NCBI RefSeq assembly: GCF_031455095.1 | Contig: NZ_JAVDSB010000004.1 | Span: 372,001 to 436,000, forward strand | DNA: 64,000 nt | Source: Paenibacillus_E qinlingensis_A | Lineage (GTDB): Bacteria > Bacillota > Bacilli > Paenibacillales > NBRC-103111 | Direction of reading: 5' to 3' | Shown: positions 1 through 8,797 of the stretch, piece after piece | Layout: every line of letters starts with the position of its first letter | How positions within the stretch are numbered: the first letter of the stretch is position 1 | Made by a program: the position numbers and the translations under genes | Notes under the pieces: generated by a model | Told to the model about the DNA's origin: nothing | Seen by the model: only the letters and a program-made list of their open reading frames with translations | The model's database searches: none

Positions 1-1120
1 CAACTGGCAGGACGGACGACTTCACCGCGAGTTCGGCAAACAAGTTGCGACAAGCTTCTCTTTCGCCTTTATCGAGATAAGTTTCCAGCAAATCGAGGTT
101 CCGCAGGTAAGCGCGCAGATCATTCTCTGCAAAAAAATCTTTACTAGACCTTCGTTCCTCACCGATCGCATCGGGAAGTTCCCTCATCAAAACCTCTTGT
201 CCGTTAAAGGCTCCGCCAGCCAGCTGAATTTTGAGGCTATCCGCGCGAATAGCCAAGTCTTCCCACAAACATGGAGCAGAGGCTAGTATGAGTGAGATCG
301 GAACTTTCAATAAGCTTTTTGTTGCAGCTTGAATAAGTTCGGCATGACCTGCAAGCAATTTGTATGTATGCTCTTCTGCTGACGTCCGCTCTTCGCTAGC
401 TCTGCTCTGTACAAGCCAAACGTACCTGCCACGGTCATAAGGGAACGCAGCAAAGTTCAGCGTTTCCTTCAGATATTCTTCCGCAATATTTTGAATGGAA
501 TAGTACAGCAGCGCTCTATCACCCGGTAGGACGAAAGAGCCCCACTCGTCAATTCGTCCCAAAGCGATGTGCACCGGACGCCTAGCATCTAGTGCAATCT
601 CAAGCTCCGCGAACCGTCGTATCCGTGCATCTAGCGAATCAACTTCCCCCTGTGCGAGCTGCAACAAATAATCACGCTGGAGTGACGGTACGGCCACATG
701 CAGTTGTTCGCGAGATCTTTTTAAGATTTCTTCACTGTCCAGCTCCCGTGCGATATCGTCAAGTGCCTTTCGAATCGCATGTATAATCGCTTCGTCCCCC
801 TCCGTCTTGAGGACATAGTCGATACCCCCCTTGCGGATTGCCGTCTGGGCGTAGCTGAAATCGTTATATCCGGTCAAGAAGATGACACGACAGCGAGGCC
901 ATTTTTCACGTGTAAGATCTGCCAGTTCCATCCCACTCATGCCAGGCATACGAATATCTGTAAGGAGTAAGTCTATCTTCCCATCCCCAAACTTATTTAG
1001 CGCTTCCATGCCAGAATATGCCTTTATAATCTCAGCATCCAGCCAGTCCAACTCCATCAGTGCATCCGCCAAATAGTTAACCGCAAGTGGTTCATCATCG
1101 ACAAGCATTAGCCTGATCAT
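1..1120 (-). CDS. YesN-type response regulator, 3' part cut by window edge
   Basis: This frame is open from an ATG at 1120 to the window edge (373 codons, no stop), so the C-terminus is missing. The N-terminus is a receiver domain: acidic residues in MLVDDEP, the phospho-acceptor Asp in LLTDIRMPG near residue 55, and the conserved Lys in VLKTEGD. The remaining residues fit the linker seen in YesN-type regulators, whose AraC helix-turn-helix normally lies at the C-terminus and would fall outside the window. The start lies 3 bp after the stop of the upstream sensor kinase, with the ribosome site GGGGGAG inside the kinase's last codons, so the two are translationally coupled. It probably activates a sugar-uptake or glycan-degradation operon; its target cannot be seen here. 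Confidence 0.9.
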   Translation of the reverse strand, partial: MIRLMLVDDEPLAVNYLADALMELDWLDAEIIKAYSGMEALNKFGDGKIDLLLTDIRMPGMSGMELADLTREKWPRCRVIFLTGYNDFSYAQTAIRKGGIDYVLKTEGDEAIIHAIRKALDDIARELDSEEILKRSREQLHVAVPSLQRDYLLQLAQGEVDSLDARIRRFAELEIALDARRPVHIALGRIDEWGSFVLPGDRALLYYSIQNIAEEYLKETLNFAAFPYDRGRYVWLVQSRASEERTSAEEHTYKLLAGHAELIQAATKSLLKVPISLILASAPCLWEDLAIRADSLKIQLAGGAFNGQEVLMRELPDAIGEERRSSKDFFAENDLRAYLRNLDLLETYLDKGEREACRNLFAELAVKSSVLPV

Positions 1121-1123
1121 CCG

Positions 1124-2929
1124 TTACTCCCCCATTTCACTCTCAGCCGATTCAGGCAGCGGTAACACAATCTCCACGCGCAGCCCTCCACTCGGTCTCG
1201 ATTCGATACGAACGCCCGCTAGTTCACCATATTTGAGCCGGAGCCGTCGATGAACATTCAGCACTCCTGTTATTTCAGTGGATTGGTCTTTACCATTCAG
1301 CCAACCGTGCCAACGTTCGAGCTCATCTTTCGTCATTCCCTTACCGTTATCTTCGACGCCGATGAGCAACAGTTTGCTCCCATTATCGTGAGTGACAGTC
1401 GTGAAATGAATGCTCATATGCCGATTCTCATGTCCTTGCTCGAAACCGTGTTGGTACGCATTCTCCACAAGCGGCTGCAGAATGAGCCGTGGGACTTTGA
1501 CCTTGTTATACGACTGCTGCAACTCCTCAATCGAGAATGTAATATGTCCTGCGAACCGGATCGTTTGAATTTCACAAAGCGCACGGACATGTTGCAGCTC
1601 GAGTTCTAGCGGTACCTCATCCTCTCCGTTTCGAGTTACATATTGGAAGTAATCGCCCAAATATTTCGTAAACCGGGTCGAATTATCGAAATCATGCGCC
1701 TTCGTCATCCGATAAAGTAAGTAGAAACTGTTATACAAAAAATGCGGATTAATTTGAGATTGAAGCTGCTTCAGCTCAGATTGCTGGACGTGAATTTTGT
1801 GCTCATACACTTCAAACACAAGTTTATTTAAATGTGACACCATATAGTTGAATTGTTCGTATAAGTCGTGGAATTCATCGCTGCTCTTGTAGGCGAGTGA
1901 GACCTGTAGATCTCCAGATTCAACCTTACGGAAAGCGCGAATCAATTTTTGAAGCGGTCTGTGGATAATACGGTACATATAAAATGAAAAGAGCACGACG
2001 ACCACGATGGCAACTAGTGTGATTAGCCACATATATAACCGATACCGATCAAGGGCTCCCATCACCGCTTTCTCGGGAACAAACGCCAGCAGCGTTACCC
2101 CAAGCATAGGCGAATAGGCCGAAACCGTTAAATACGGCTGTTTGTCAATAGAGACAGTTTTCATTTCAGCTGGCGCATTCGTCGTTCCCGCTTTCTCCAG
2201 TTGTAAGGATTGTTCGCGCAACGGACCACTGATCGATTCATAGGCTTCTTGGTTGCTAGTACTCACAATTGCCCAATCTGGGTGGATGACCGCAGCTCCT
2301 CCGAGCTTACTATCAGACGTTTGGGACAAATATTGTTTGATTTTGGGGATGGATAGCTCAAGCTCCAGAACAAACATCGGGTCGCGTCCTTCTACTACTT
2401 GTGTTGTCGGGTAATACTCCCGCAGCAGCACTTTCTCCCCGTCCTGATAAAAAAGTCCGCGATGTGGAACCGTAGCATCTTTCTTCAACTGCAACAGCTT
2501 TTCTGGTAACAAATTACCAGACAGTTCGTCTGTTGAAATGGTCCTGCCGATTGGCGGTATATAGGCGCTTGCCCTAGCAATGTAGAGGCTCGACTGTTTC
2601 ATGACATTCAATCTGGCCTGAAACCGCTTGATGGCGACAAGCTTTTGGAAGTCCGTTAAGCTTTCGCTCGTAATACTAAGTGATTCTAAATCTTCATCGT
2701 TCACATACTCACGCTGCAGACGAAGCAATCGATCGATTTCATTCTCAAGCGACGTTCGATAAAAGAGCAGCTGGAACTGGAGCGATTTGAAAATTTCTTG
2801 GCGTACGAGCGTGGATCCCCAATCGTTAATTCGCGTACCGACGACATACATCGGCGAGATGACGATCAAGAACGTCACAATCAATTTACCCAGAATCGAG
2901 AACCTTCTATTTTTCCAGCCGTTTCGCAC
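1124..2929 (-). CDS. YesM-type membrane sensor histidine kinase
   Basis: 601 residues. A transmembrane helix near residues 15-35 is followed by an extracytoplasmic sensor region, a second helix near 300-320 and a HAMP linker. The His_kinase domain carries the phospho-acceptor motif INPHFLYNS near residue 390. The ATPase domain has an N box (LQPLVENAYQHG) and G box (VEDNGKGM). This is the LytS/YesM class that senses carbohydrates or wall glycans and phosphorylates a YesN-type partner, here the gene at 1120 directly downstream. The start is GTG at 2929. It is transcribed divergently from the AraC gene at 3123, with about 190 bp shared control region. Confidence 0.93.
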   Translation of the reverse strand: MRNGWKNRRFSILGKLIVTFLIVISPMYVVGTRINDWGSTLVRQEIFKSLQFQLLFYRTSLENEIDRLLRLQREYVNDEDLESLSITSESLTDFQKLVAIKRFQARLNVMKQSSLYIARASAYIPPIGRTISTDELSGNLLPEKLLQLKKDATVPHRGLFYQDGEKVLLREYYPTTQVVEGRDPMFVLELELSIPKIKQYLSQTSDSKLGGAAVIHPDWAIVSTSNQEAYESISGPLREQSLQLEKAGTTNAPAEMKTVSIDKQPYLTVSAYSPMLGVTLLAFVPEKAVMGALDRYRLYMWLITLVAIVVVVLFSFYMYRIIHRPLQKLIRAFRKVESGDLQVSLAYKSSDEFHDLYEQFNYMVSHLNKLVFEVYEHKIHVQQSELKQLQSQINPHFLYNSFYLLYRMTKAHDFDNSTRFTKYLGDYFQYVTRNGEDEVPLELELQHVRALCEIQTIRFAGHITFSIEELQQSYNKVKVPRLILQPLVENAYQHGFEQGHENRHMSIHFTTVTHDNGSKLLLIGVEDNGKGMTKDELERWHGWLNGKDQSTEITGVLNVHRRLRLKYGELAGVRIESRPSGGLRVEIVLPLPESAESEMGE

Positions 2930-3050
2930 AGATTCACCCGCAACTTTCTTTTCTTCTTATTATATAAGAGACTAGGTATATCGAATATGGTCTGTTTCTT
3001 TCAGCATAATCATATTTGCATAAATTTGGCTATGAGTATGACAATTATTA

Positions 3051-3079
3051 TTGGAGGTAAGCTACGATTTTGATATAAT
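3051..3079 (+). promoter_or_regulatory. SigA-like promoter of the AraC gene
   Basis: A perfect -10 box TATAAT (3074-3079) lies 17 bp after a -35-like TTGGAG (3051-3056), about 43 bp before the ATG at 3123. The gene also has an AAAGGAG ribosome site. Confidence 0.55.
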
Positions 3080-3122
3080 CAGCTAGACTTCCGTTGATTG
3101 GAAATGAAAGGAGAATTGCACG

Positions 3123-3911
3123 ATGATTCACCCGATCGCGATTTACTTCGAGCATTGTGAGCCAGACTGGCACGTCCCTCGTGCGGCGGCCAATAATCAT
3201 ATTCTCATTTTGATGACAGGCGGTGAAATCACGTACACCGTCGGATCCCAGTCATTCCATCTGAAAAAAGGTGATCTTCTCTTCGTACCGGAGGGACAAA
3301 TTCGCAGTGCACTAAATCAATCAAAGCGAATTCACGACATGTATGTTGCCCACTTCAAGTATTCGGGAATTGGGGACGGATTGCCTCTGCTTGCTGAGCC
3401 AACTTGTCAACTCACAAGGCCGTACAACTTCGATTACATTAGGCAGCGCTTCTCCTCCCTCACCCAGTATTGGCTTCAAAAATCGATGCACACGCAAACA
3501 CTATGCCACAGCGTACTATTAGAAATCATCGCGATCATCAACGAAGAAACCAATTCAGGCCCTATTACACATCCTAAGGCTCATGGGATTACGATGCAGC
3601 TGAAGGATTACATCTTATATCATTACCGTGTACCCATCGACATGAAAGAACTGGCTAATCATGTAGACCGAACACCGAACTATATCAGCACCGTCTTTCG
3701 GGAAACGACCGGTCAAACAATTACGGACTATATCCAACAAATTCGAATAGCCGCCGCATGCGATCTCTTAACTGGCTCCCAGATGAGTATAGGAGAAATC
3801 TCCGATTTTCTCGGATTTTGCGAGCAGTCCTATTTTAATAAAGTATTCAAAAAGGTAACAGGTACCATGCCCTCTGCCTACGTAAAAGAGCGATTGAAGG
3901 TGTGGCAATGA
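3123..3911 (+). CDS. AraC-family transcriptional regulator with cupin sensor
   Basis: 262 residues. The N-terminal ~100 residues look like the AraC arm/cupin sensor (LLFVPEGQIRSALNQ, after a glycine-rich turn with KKGDLL). Residues ~160-262 contain two helix-turn-helix motifs of the AraC/XylS DNA-binding domain, including the signature around IGEISDFLGFCEQSYFNKVFKKVTG. It is cytoplasmic and probably binds a sugar. It opens a plus-strand unit with the SGNH hydrolase (146 bp downstream) and the ADP-ribosylglycohydrolase-like gene, and is divergent from the YesM/YesN pair. The ATG follows a good AAAGGAG site. Targets are likely its own operon or the neighbouring polysaccharide-lyase genes; that is inference. 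Confidence 0.9.
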   Translation: MIHPIAIYFEHCEPDWHVPRAAANNHILILMTGGEITYTVGSQSFHLKKGDLLFVPEGQIRSALNQSKRIHDMYVAHFKYSGIGDGLPLLAEPTCQLTRPYNFDYIRQRFSSLTQYWLQKSMHTQTLCHSVLLEIIAIINEETNSGPITHPKAHGITMQLKDYILYHYRVPIDMKELANHVDRTPNYISTVFRETTGQTITDYIQQIRIAAACDLLTGSQMSIGEISDFLGFCEQSYFNKVFKKVTGTMPSAYVKERLKVWQ

Positions 3912-4057
3912 GCCCTCACAGCTCCAAATCTAAATCTTACAAATCGTAGAATTCCTCCAAAAACCGTCTTCATGTTCATTGTTTCAACGTCGTTTTTTTC
4001 CTACAATTGAGAAGTATTCAGATCGGCAACCTTCCCATTGACTGGAGGAACCACCAA

Positions 4058-5158
4058 TTGAAACCACCCGCGAATGCAAATCAAAACCTTGACGCGAACT
4101 TGCAGCCCGATGCTCCCCGTACAGACGAGTGGGCATGGCATTCGCCGCTTGCCGCCCCTTTTCGCTTAACCAGTCTGCCTTGGCTGGCACAGGATGGCCT
4201 TTATCGAAGATTGCCGCTGCATCCTAGCCACCCTATCCGATCCGAAGTGGATCGTCTGGCTAATTTCACAACTGGCGTGCAAGTTCGTTTTCGAACGGAC
4301 TCCCCGAAACTTGCCGTTAGAATCGTACTGGCAGATAGAGCTACAATGTACCAGATGCCCGCTACAGCGCAGTGCGGCGTAGATTGTTATATCGGCTCGG
4401 CTGGAGAGCAGCAATATGTCAACACCACGCGTTTTGAGCTTGCACAAGCTGAGTATGAGAGCGCTCTCTTTGAATCCTTTTCCACAGAACTGCGGGAAAT
4501 TACGCTTAACCTCCCCCTCTATCAAGGGGTCAAGGAACTGTGGATCGGAACTTCACCTACGTCTTCAGTGTCTGAATTTCAGGGATTCTCCTCCGATAAA
4601 AAGGTACTTATTTACGGCACCTCCATCACCCATGGTGCTTGCGCCTCTCGACCTGGGATGACTTATCCGAACCAATTAAGCCGTATGTTCCCGCTCGAGT
4701 TCATCAGTCTCGGCTTCTCCGGCAATGCACAGGGAGAGCCTGAATTGGCACATATCATCAGTCAAATCCAAGATCCTGCCTTGCTTGTGCTCGATTATGA
4801 AGGGAATACGCCAAGCACAGAGCATCTGGCACAATCGCTGCCAACGTTCATTCGCATCTACCGTGATGTTCATCCGGATGTCCCCATCCTCGTCATTTCA
4901 AAAATTCCTTACGCCAAGGAAGCTTTCGATGAGGAGCTGCGCCAACGCCAAGAAGAACGAAAAGCACTTCAACGTGGAATCGTAGAGCGTCTGAATCGTG
5001 AGGGCGATGCCCATATTCATTTCTGTGATGGCTCTGGTCTTCTTGGCGCAGACTATCAAGAATGTACGGCCGACGGGATCCATCCCTCCGATTTGGGCTA
5101 TAAGCATATGGCAGAGGGACTTCAACCTATCTTTAAGAAGCTCCTGCAATATGAGTAA
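4058..5158 (+). CDS. SGNH/GDSL hydrolase (carbohydrate esterase-like)
   Basis: 366 residues from the TTG at 4058. That start has a GGAGGA site nine bases upstream; the frame is open to a TTG at 4007, which has none. The N-terminal half contains GLYRRLP, typical of the GxDLY domain that precedes Lipase_GDSL_3 modules. The catalytic half shows the Ser block (YGTSITHGACASRP), the Gly block (LGFSGNAQGEPELA) and the Asp/His block (DGIHPSDLGYKHMA). There is no signal peptide, so it is predicted to be intracellular, probably removing acyl groups from imported oligosaccharides. A paralogue with the same layout is at 49256-50272. The ADP-ribosylglycohydrolase-like gene starts 36 bp downstream. Confidence 0.87.
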   Translation: MKPPANANQNLDANLQPDAPRTDEWAWHSPLAAPFRLTSLPWLAQDGLYRRLPLHPSHPIRSEVDRLANFTTGVQVRFRTDSPKLAVRIVLADRATMYQMPATAQCGVDCYIGSAGEQQYVNTTRFELAQAEYESALFESFSTELREITLNLPLYQGVKELWIGTSPTSSVSEFQGFSSDKKVLIYGTSITHGACASRPGMTYPNQLSRMFPLEFISLGFSGNAQGEPELAHIISQIQDPALLVLDYEGNTPSTEHLAQSLPTFIRIYRDVHPDVPILVISKIPYAKEAFDEELRQRQEERKALQRGIVERLNREGDAHIHFCDGSGLLGADYQECTADGIHPSDLGYKHMAEGLQPIFKKLLQYE

Positions 5159-5194
5159 ATATGACCGCAATTACATTGGAGGCCAGATCGAATT

Positions 5195-6592
5195 ATGTTA
5201 CCATCCCTTTCTTTCCTGAAAGACCAGCTCTCCACGATTCTTCGCAATAAATTTGCGCAAGGCCATGATACATCTGGTTATTTGTATCGTCTTGAAAGTT
5301 TACCCCCGAGCTATGACGCTTATCTCTCATTTGCACAATCTCTAGCAGCAATGCCCTTGCGGCACGACTGGCCCTACTATGAACCTGACACAATTGAAGA
5401 GATTTGGAAAGAATGCGATTCGGCTAGACCGCTAGGCCTACTGAGTGAGGTGAATTATGAAGAGAGCTCACGCCGCGTGGAGACGGCATTTCTCTCTTCC
5501 GTGTGCGGCTCCATGCTTGGAAAGCCGCTGGAGGTAAATCCGAATTTGTACGAGATGCGCGAAGCCTTCTCAAAAGTCGGAGAATGGCCAATCCGTGATT
5601 ACATATCGGATGAGATGCTTCATGCTCTCGGCAGACGTCACTGGTCTTGGTTTGAAACAGCACGTAATCGCATACACTTCGTGGCTCCAGATGATGACAT
5701 CAACTACACATTGATGGGTATGCTCGCATTAGAGCAGTTCGGGGCAGACTTCACGCAGCTAGATCTGCGCAATCTATGGCTCAATCACCTCCCGATTAGC
5801 ACAACTTGGGGACCAGAGCGCATCATGCTGCTCCGATCTGGGCTAAGTTACTGGGAGTATGACAAGTCGCCCATCCCGCTCGATGAGATTGCGCGTTGGG
5901 CAGATGTACTGACACCGGACAGCGAGCAGTGCGGCGCTGCCATCCGCGCGGACGCTTACGGTTACGCCTGCCCGGGCAATCCCGCGCTCGCGGCTGAACT
6001 TGCTTGGCGCGACGCGAGCTTCACGCACCGCCGAACTGGCGTATATGCAACAATGTTCTTAGCCGCAGCGATTGCGGCTGCTCAAGTGTTGGATGACCGG
6101 CTAGCAGTCATTGATACCGCTCTGCAGTTCGTCCCGCAGCGAAGTCGCTTCTACGAATCGGCCTCGACTTGTCGAGACATTGTCTTACAAGCTGGCGATT
6201 GGCTTGAAGCGTATGACGCCATTCACACGCGATACGGTGAGTTCCAACATTGCGGCATCCATCAGGAAATCGGCACACTCATTAACACATTCCTGTTTGC
6301 TGAGAATGTTGGCGATGGGTTATGCAAGCAAGTCGCGCAAGGCAACGATACGGACAGCTTCGGTGCAAGCGTCGGCTCCTTGCTCGGAGCCTGGTTTGGT
6401 CCCGACGGTTTTGACCGCGATCGCTGGACTGCACCTTACCAGGACACAATTCGCACGGGTCTCGCTTACTTCTACGAACAGTCGCTGTCCCAGTTGGCTG
6501 CTCGACTAGGGCGCTTGCCACGAATCGTTAGCGAAAGCAGACATAAGATCGTGCCGAGCGAGCTTTACACTCAGGAGAACGAAGATACGTAA
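5195..6592 (+). CDS. ADP-ribosylglycohydrolase-family protein
   Basis: 465 residues. Three family signatures are present: the N-terminal CGSMLGKPLE motif, the Mg-binding APDDDINYT motif, and the C-terminal Asp cluster in GNDTDSFGASVGSLLGAWFG. The all-helical DraG/ARH fold binds two metal ions and cleaves N- or O-glycosidic bonds of ADP-ribose. Members in glycan-utilisation loci, as here, have no established substrate and may be unusual N-glycosidases. It is the last gene of the 3123-6592 unit; the ATG has a GGAGG site 12 bases upstream. It ends at a strong bidirectional terminator. The substrate cannot be deduced from sequence. Confidence 0.85.
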   Translation: MLPSLSFLKDQLSTILRNKFAQGHDTSGYLYRLESLPPSYDAYLSFAQSLAAMPLRHDWPYYEPDTIEEIWKECDSARPLGLLSEVNYEESSRRVETAFLSSVCGSMLGKPLEVNPNLYEMREAFSKVGEWPIRDYISDEMLHALGRRHWSWFETARNRIHFVAPDDDINYTLMGMLALEQFGADFTQLDLRNLWLNHLPISTTWGPERIMLLRSGLSYWEYDKSPIPLDEIARWADVLTPDSEQCGAAIRADAYGYACPGNPALAAELAWRDASFTHRRTGVYATMFLAAAIAAAQVLDDRLAVIDTALQFVPQRSRFYESASTCRDIVLQAGDWLEAYDAIHTRYGEFQHCGIHQEIGTLINTFLFAENVGDGLCKQVAQGNDTDSFGASVGSLLGAWFGPDGFDRDRWTAPYQDTIRTGLAYFYEQSLSQLAARLGRLPRIVSESRHKIVPSELYTQENEDT

Positions 6593-6610
6593 TTCTTCTA
6601 TAGACACAAT

Positions 6611-6660
6611 AAGGCGCCGTGAACGACTATGCACAATTGCACTGTCGTTCACGGCGCCTT
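6611..6660. terminator. Bidirectional intrinsic terminator
   Basis: A perfect 16-bp stem (6611-6626 with 6645-6660) and an 18-base loop lie between convergent genes ending at 6592 (+) and 6684 (-). AA/TT tails are present in both directions. Confidence 0.85.
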
Positions 6661-6683
6661 TATCTGTCCGTATTTGGTGACGC

Positions 6684-8720
6684 TTAAAACCCCGGTGCCA
6701 CAATCTGCGGGTGCTTAGGATACAATGCGGTATCCCCATTACCTGCTGGCACGGCATGACTCGTATTCTTGGTCAGCATGATCTTGTCGACCATCGCCCC
6801 ATCTTCTCTATCTATGACTTTAAGCGAGTGCTGTCCAGTAGACAGGGATAGACCCGTATATGCCTTACGCCAGACAAAGCCGCTATTGTACGTAATCACA
6901 GCATCCACGGCAGTGCCATTATCAACCGACAGCTGAAAGCTGTCCGAACCATTGTCGGCGGCACTGGCCAGCATCCATACATCAAAGGACCCGCCGTTAG
7001 TCACATCTAATCCATATTCCGTCCAAATGGAGGAAACGTGATCGCCAGCTGTCTCTGGAATGGACATATACGCACCTCCGGAACGGCTGCTGTCATTGAC
7101 CAGATCGAAGGCTCCTGATTTGTTCATAAACCATTCCGCTTCCAGATAGCTATCCTTCCCGCCATCAATCGCATACCGGCCATCGCTGCGTTTATTTAAC
7201 CACCAATTCCCGGTAGGACCGACATCATAGACCGTTAATGGCTTCCTGACAATACTGCCAGAGGAGTATTCATCAGCACCTATGTCAATTGTAGTCCCTC
7301 TCGACTGGCCATCCATATCTGTACTATAAGTACCTGTCTTCTCAATAACCCCAGTAAGCTCAACCCCTCCATGGGATAGTACAATGCCCGAGGAAGGTGT
7401 TCTGAATAGCTCTCCGCTTGCAACAAGATTTGTTGCAGCCGTGGTTATACCGCTTGTAATGTTGGCTGACTTCGCCGTTGCACTGCCAGTCACATCCGAC
7501 AAATTTTTCTGAAAATCAATACTACTTGTTCCTGTTGCAGATTGGGTATAGGCTTCCCCGGTCGTACTCTTACGCACGAGATTATTGTATACCTTAATAT
7601 TGCTTGCATTATTGCCAATGTATAGGGAATTGTAAGGACCCGATTGATCGACAATGGTGTTATTCATAACTACGGTACCGGTAGAAGACGGATGCGAGGT
7701 AGCATTCCCATCGGCCAGATTAATCCCGGAGAACTGTGGATTTTGAATATAATTATTTTTAATAATATGATTATCTCCATAGGCGCGTACACCGTTGCTA
7801 TTGAAGAAGAAGTTGCCTTCGATCAATGACCCCGTCCCGAGTCGAATCGTGACCCTGGAGTCGCTATCGCGGAACGTGTTGAACCTGACGGTGTTCTGTG
7901 AAGATTTCACGCTAATCATTTCCGAGGCATCGCCGATGACGTTTTGCATGAGATTGAACTCTGCAATATTGAAGTTGGAGGTGCTGCCAGATTGTCCAAT
8001 CTGGATAGGCTCCATCCCGTTGGTCGTAGCGGAGCCCCAGACGGTTTGGGTGCTTGGGATGTTAACAAAGTAATTCCAGCGAACGGTATTGTTCGTATTT
8101 AGATTTGGTGACGTTCCGTTCACAATCCCGACGGATTGAGAGATACTGTTCTCAAACGTATTGTTCTCGATGACACTGAATTCGGTTCCCGATTCAAAAC
8201 GAACAATATGTGTTGATGCGCCGTTCGTCAGTGCAGGATCTGAGCCTACCGTTGTATCTTTGTTTCCACTGGAATAAAAATAGTTATTACTTAATGTGCA
8301 ATAGTCACAGTTGGAGAAGACAACGACTTGCCGAAGCGAGTCTGTTCCTTCATGAAGCACCTTGTTGAAATAAAAACCGTCGAGCTTAAGATAGCTGCTG
8401 CCGGATAACTTGAAGGTCAATTTGCCCGTGAGCTCGACACCGCCTTGCGTCTCTGCACGAATGGTGATTGTGTCCGATGCCGATGTCGCTGCCGTCGTAT
8501 TACTTAGCGTGATCGTGCCAGCATTGCTGTACGTATTGTTACACACGATAATCGTGCTTCCTCGAGCGGCGCTGCTTACCTTAGACGGAAGATCCGACAG
8601 CACCGTCACTTCATTGGACGCGCTGCCGCAAGCGGCAGCCTGTGCCCTTTGTTCCGTACCAACCGGTAAACCAGACAATAACAAGGTCGAAGCTAGTAGC
8701 AAAATCCATTTTATTCTCAT
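6684..8720 (-). CDS. Secreted PL6 chondroitinase B/alginate lyase-like enzyme
   Basis: 678 residues. A signal peptide runs to about residue 29 (LLLASTLLLSGLP, then AQAAA). Residues ~30-480 form a right-handed beta-helix with PL6/chondroitinase B features: repeated N-rich rungs, the presumed catalytic Lys in MISVKSSQNTVRFNTF and Arg in VTIRLGTG. The family usually has RHG, so RLG is a small variation. The C-terminal ~170 residues (LEAEWF to DKIMLT) look like a jelly-roll carbohydrate-binding module. Enzymes of this family cleave uronic-acid polymers by beta-elimination outside the cell. It lies 77 bp downstream of a larger PL6 protein and they may share a transcript. Polymer preference (alginate, dermatan or other) is unknown. 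Confidence 0.85.
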   Translation of the reverse strand: MRIKWILLLASTLLLSGLPVGTEQRAQAAACGSASNEVTVLSDLPSKVSSAARGSTIIVCNNTYSNAGTITLSNTTAATSASDTITIRAETQGGVELTGKLTFKLSGSSYLKLDGFYFNKVLHEGTDSLRQVVVFSNCDYCTLSNNYFYSSGNKDTTVGSDPALTNGASTHIVRFESGTEFSVIENNTFENSISQSVGIVNGTSPNLNTNNTVRWNYFVNIPSTQTVWGSATTNGMEPIQIGQSGSTSNFNIAEFNLMQNVIGDASEMISVKSSQNTVRFNTFRDSDSRVTIRLGTGSLIEGNFFFNSNGVRAYGDNHIIKNNYIQNPQFSGINLADGNATSHPSSTGTVVMNNTIVDQSGPYNSLYIGNNASNIKVYNNLVRKSTTGEAYTQSATGTSSIDFQKNLSDVTGSATAKSANITSGITTAATNLVASGELFRTPSSGIVLSHGGVELTGVIEKTGTYSTDMDGQSRGTTIDIGADEYSSGSIVRKPLTVYDVGPTGNWWLNKRSDGRYAIDGGKDSYLEAEWFMNKSGAFDLVNDSSRSGGAYMSIPETAGDHVSSIWTEYGLDVTNGGSFDVWMLASAADNGSDSFQLSVDNGTAVDAVITYNSGFVWRKAYTGLSLSTGQHSLKVIDREDGAMVDKIMLTKNTSHAVPAGNGDTALYPKHPQIVAPGF

Positions 8721-8797
8721 TGTTCGTTATCTCCTCCATATGAGAGTGTTCAACTACTTAACTATAAGAATCAGGCGGTTCGAATGTCTTCCGCTTA

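Noticed and set aside
4007..4057. Longer start (TTG 4007) for the first SGNH hydrolase
   Set aside because: No ribosome site upstream; TTG 4058 has GGAGGA at ideal spacing.
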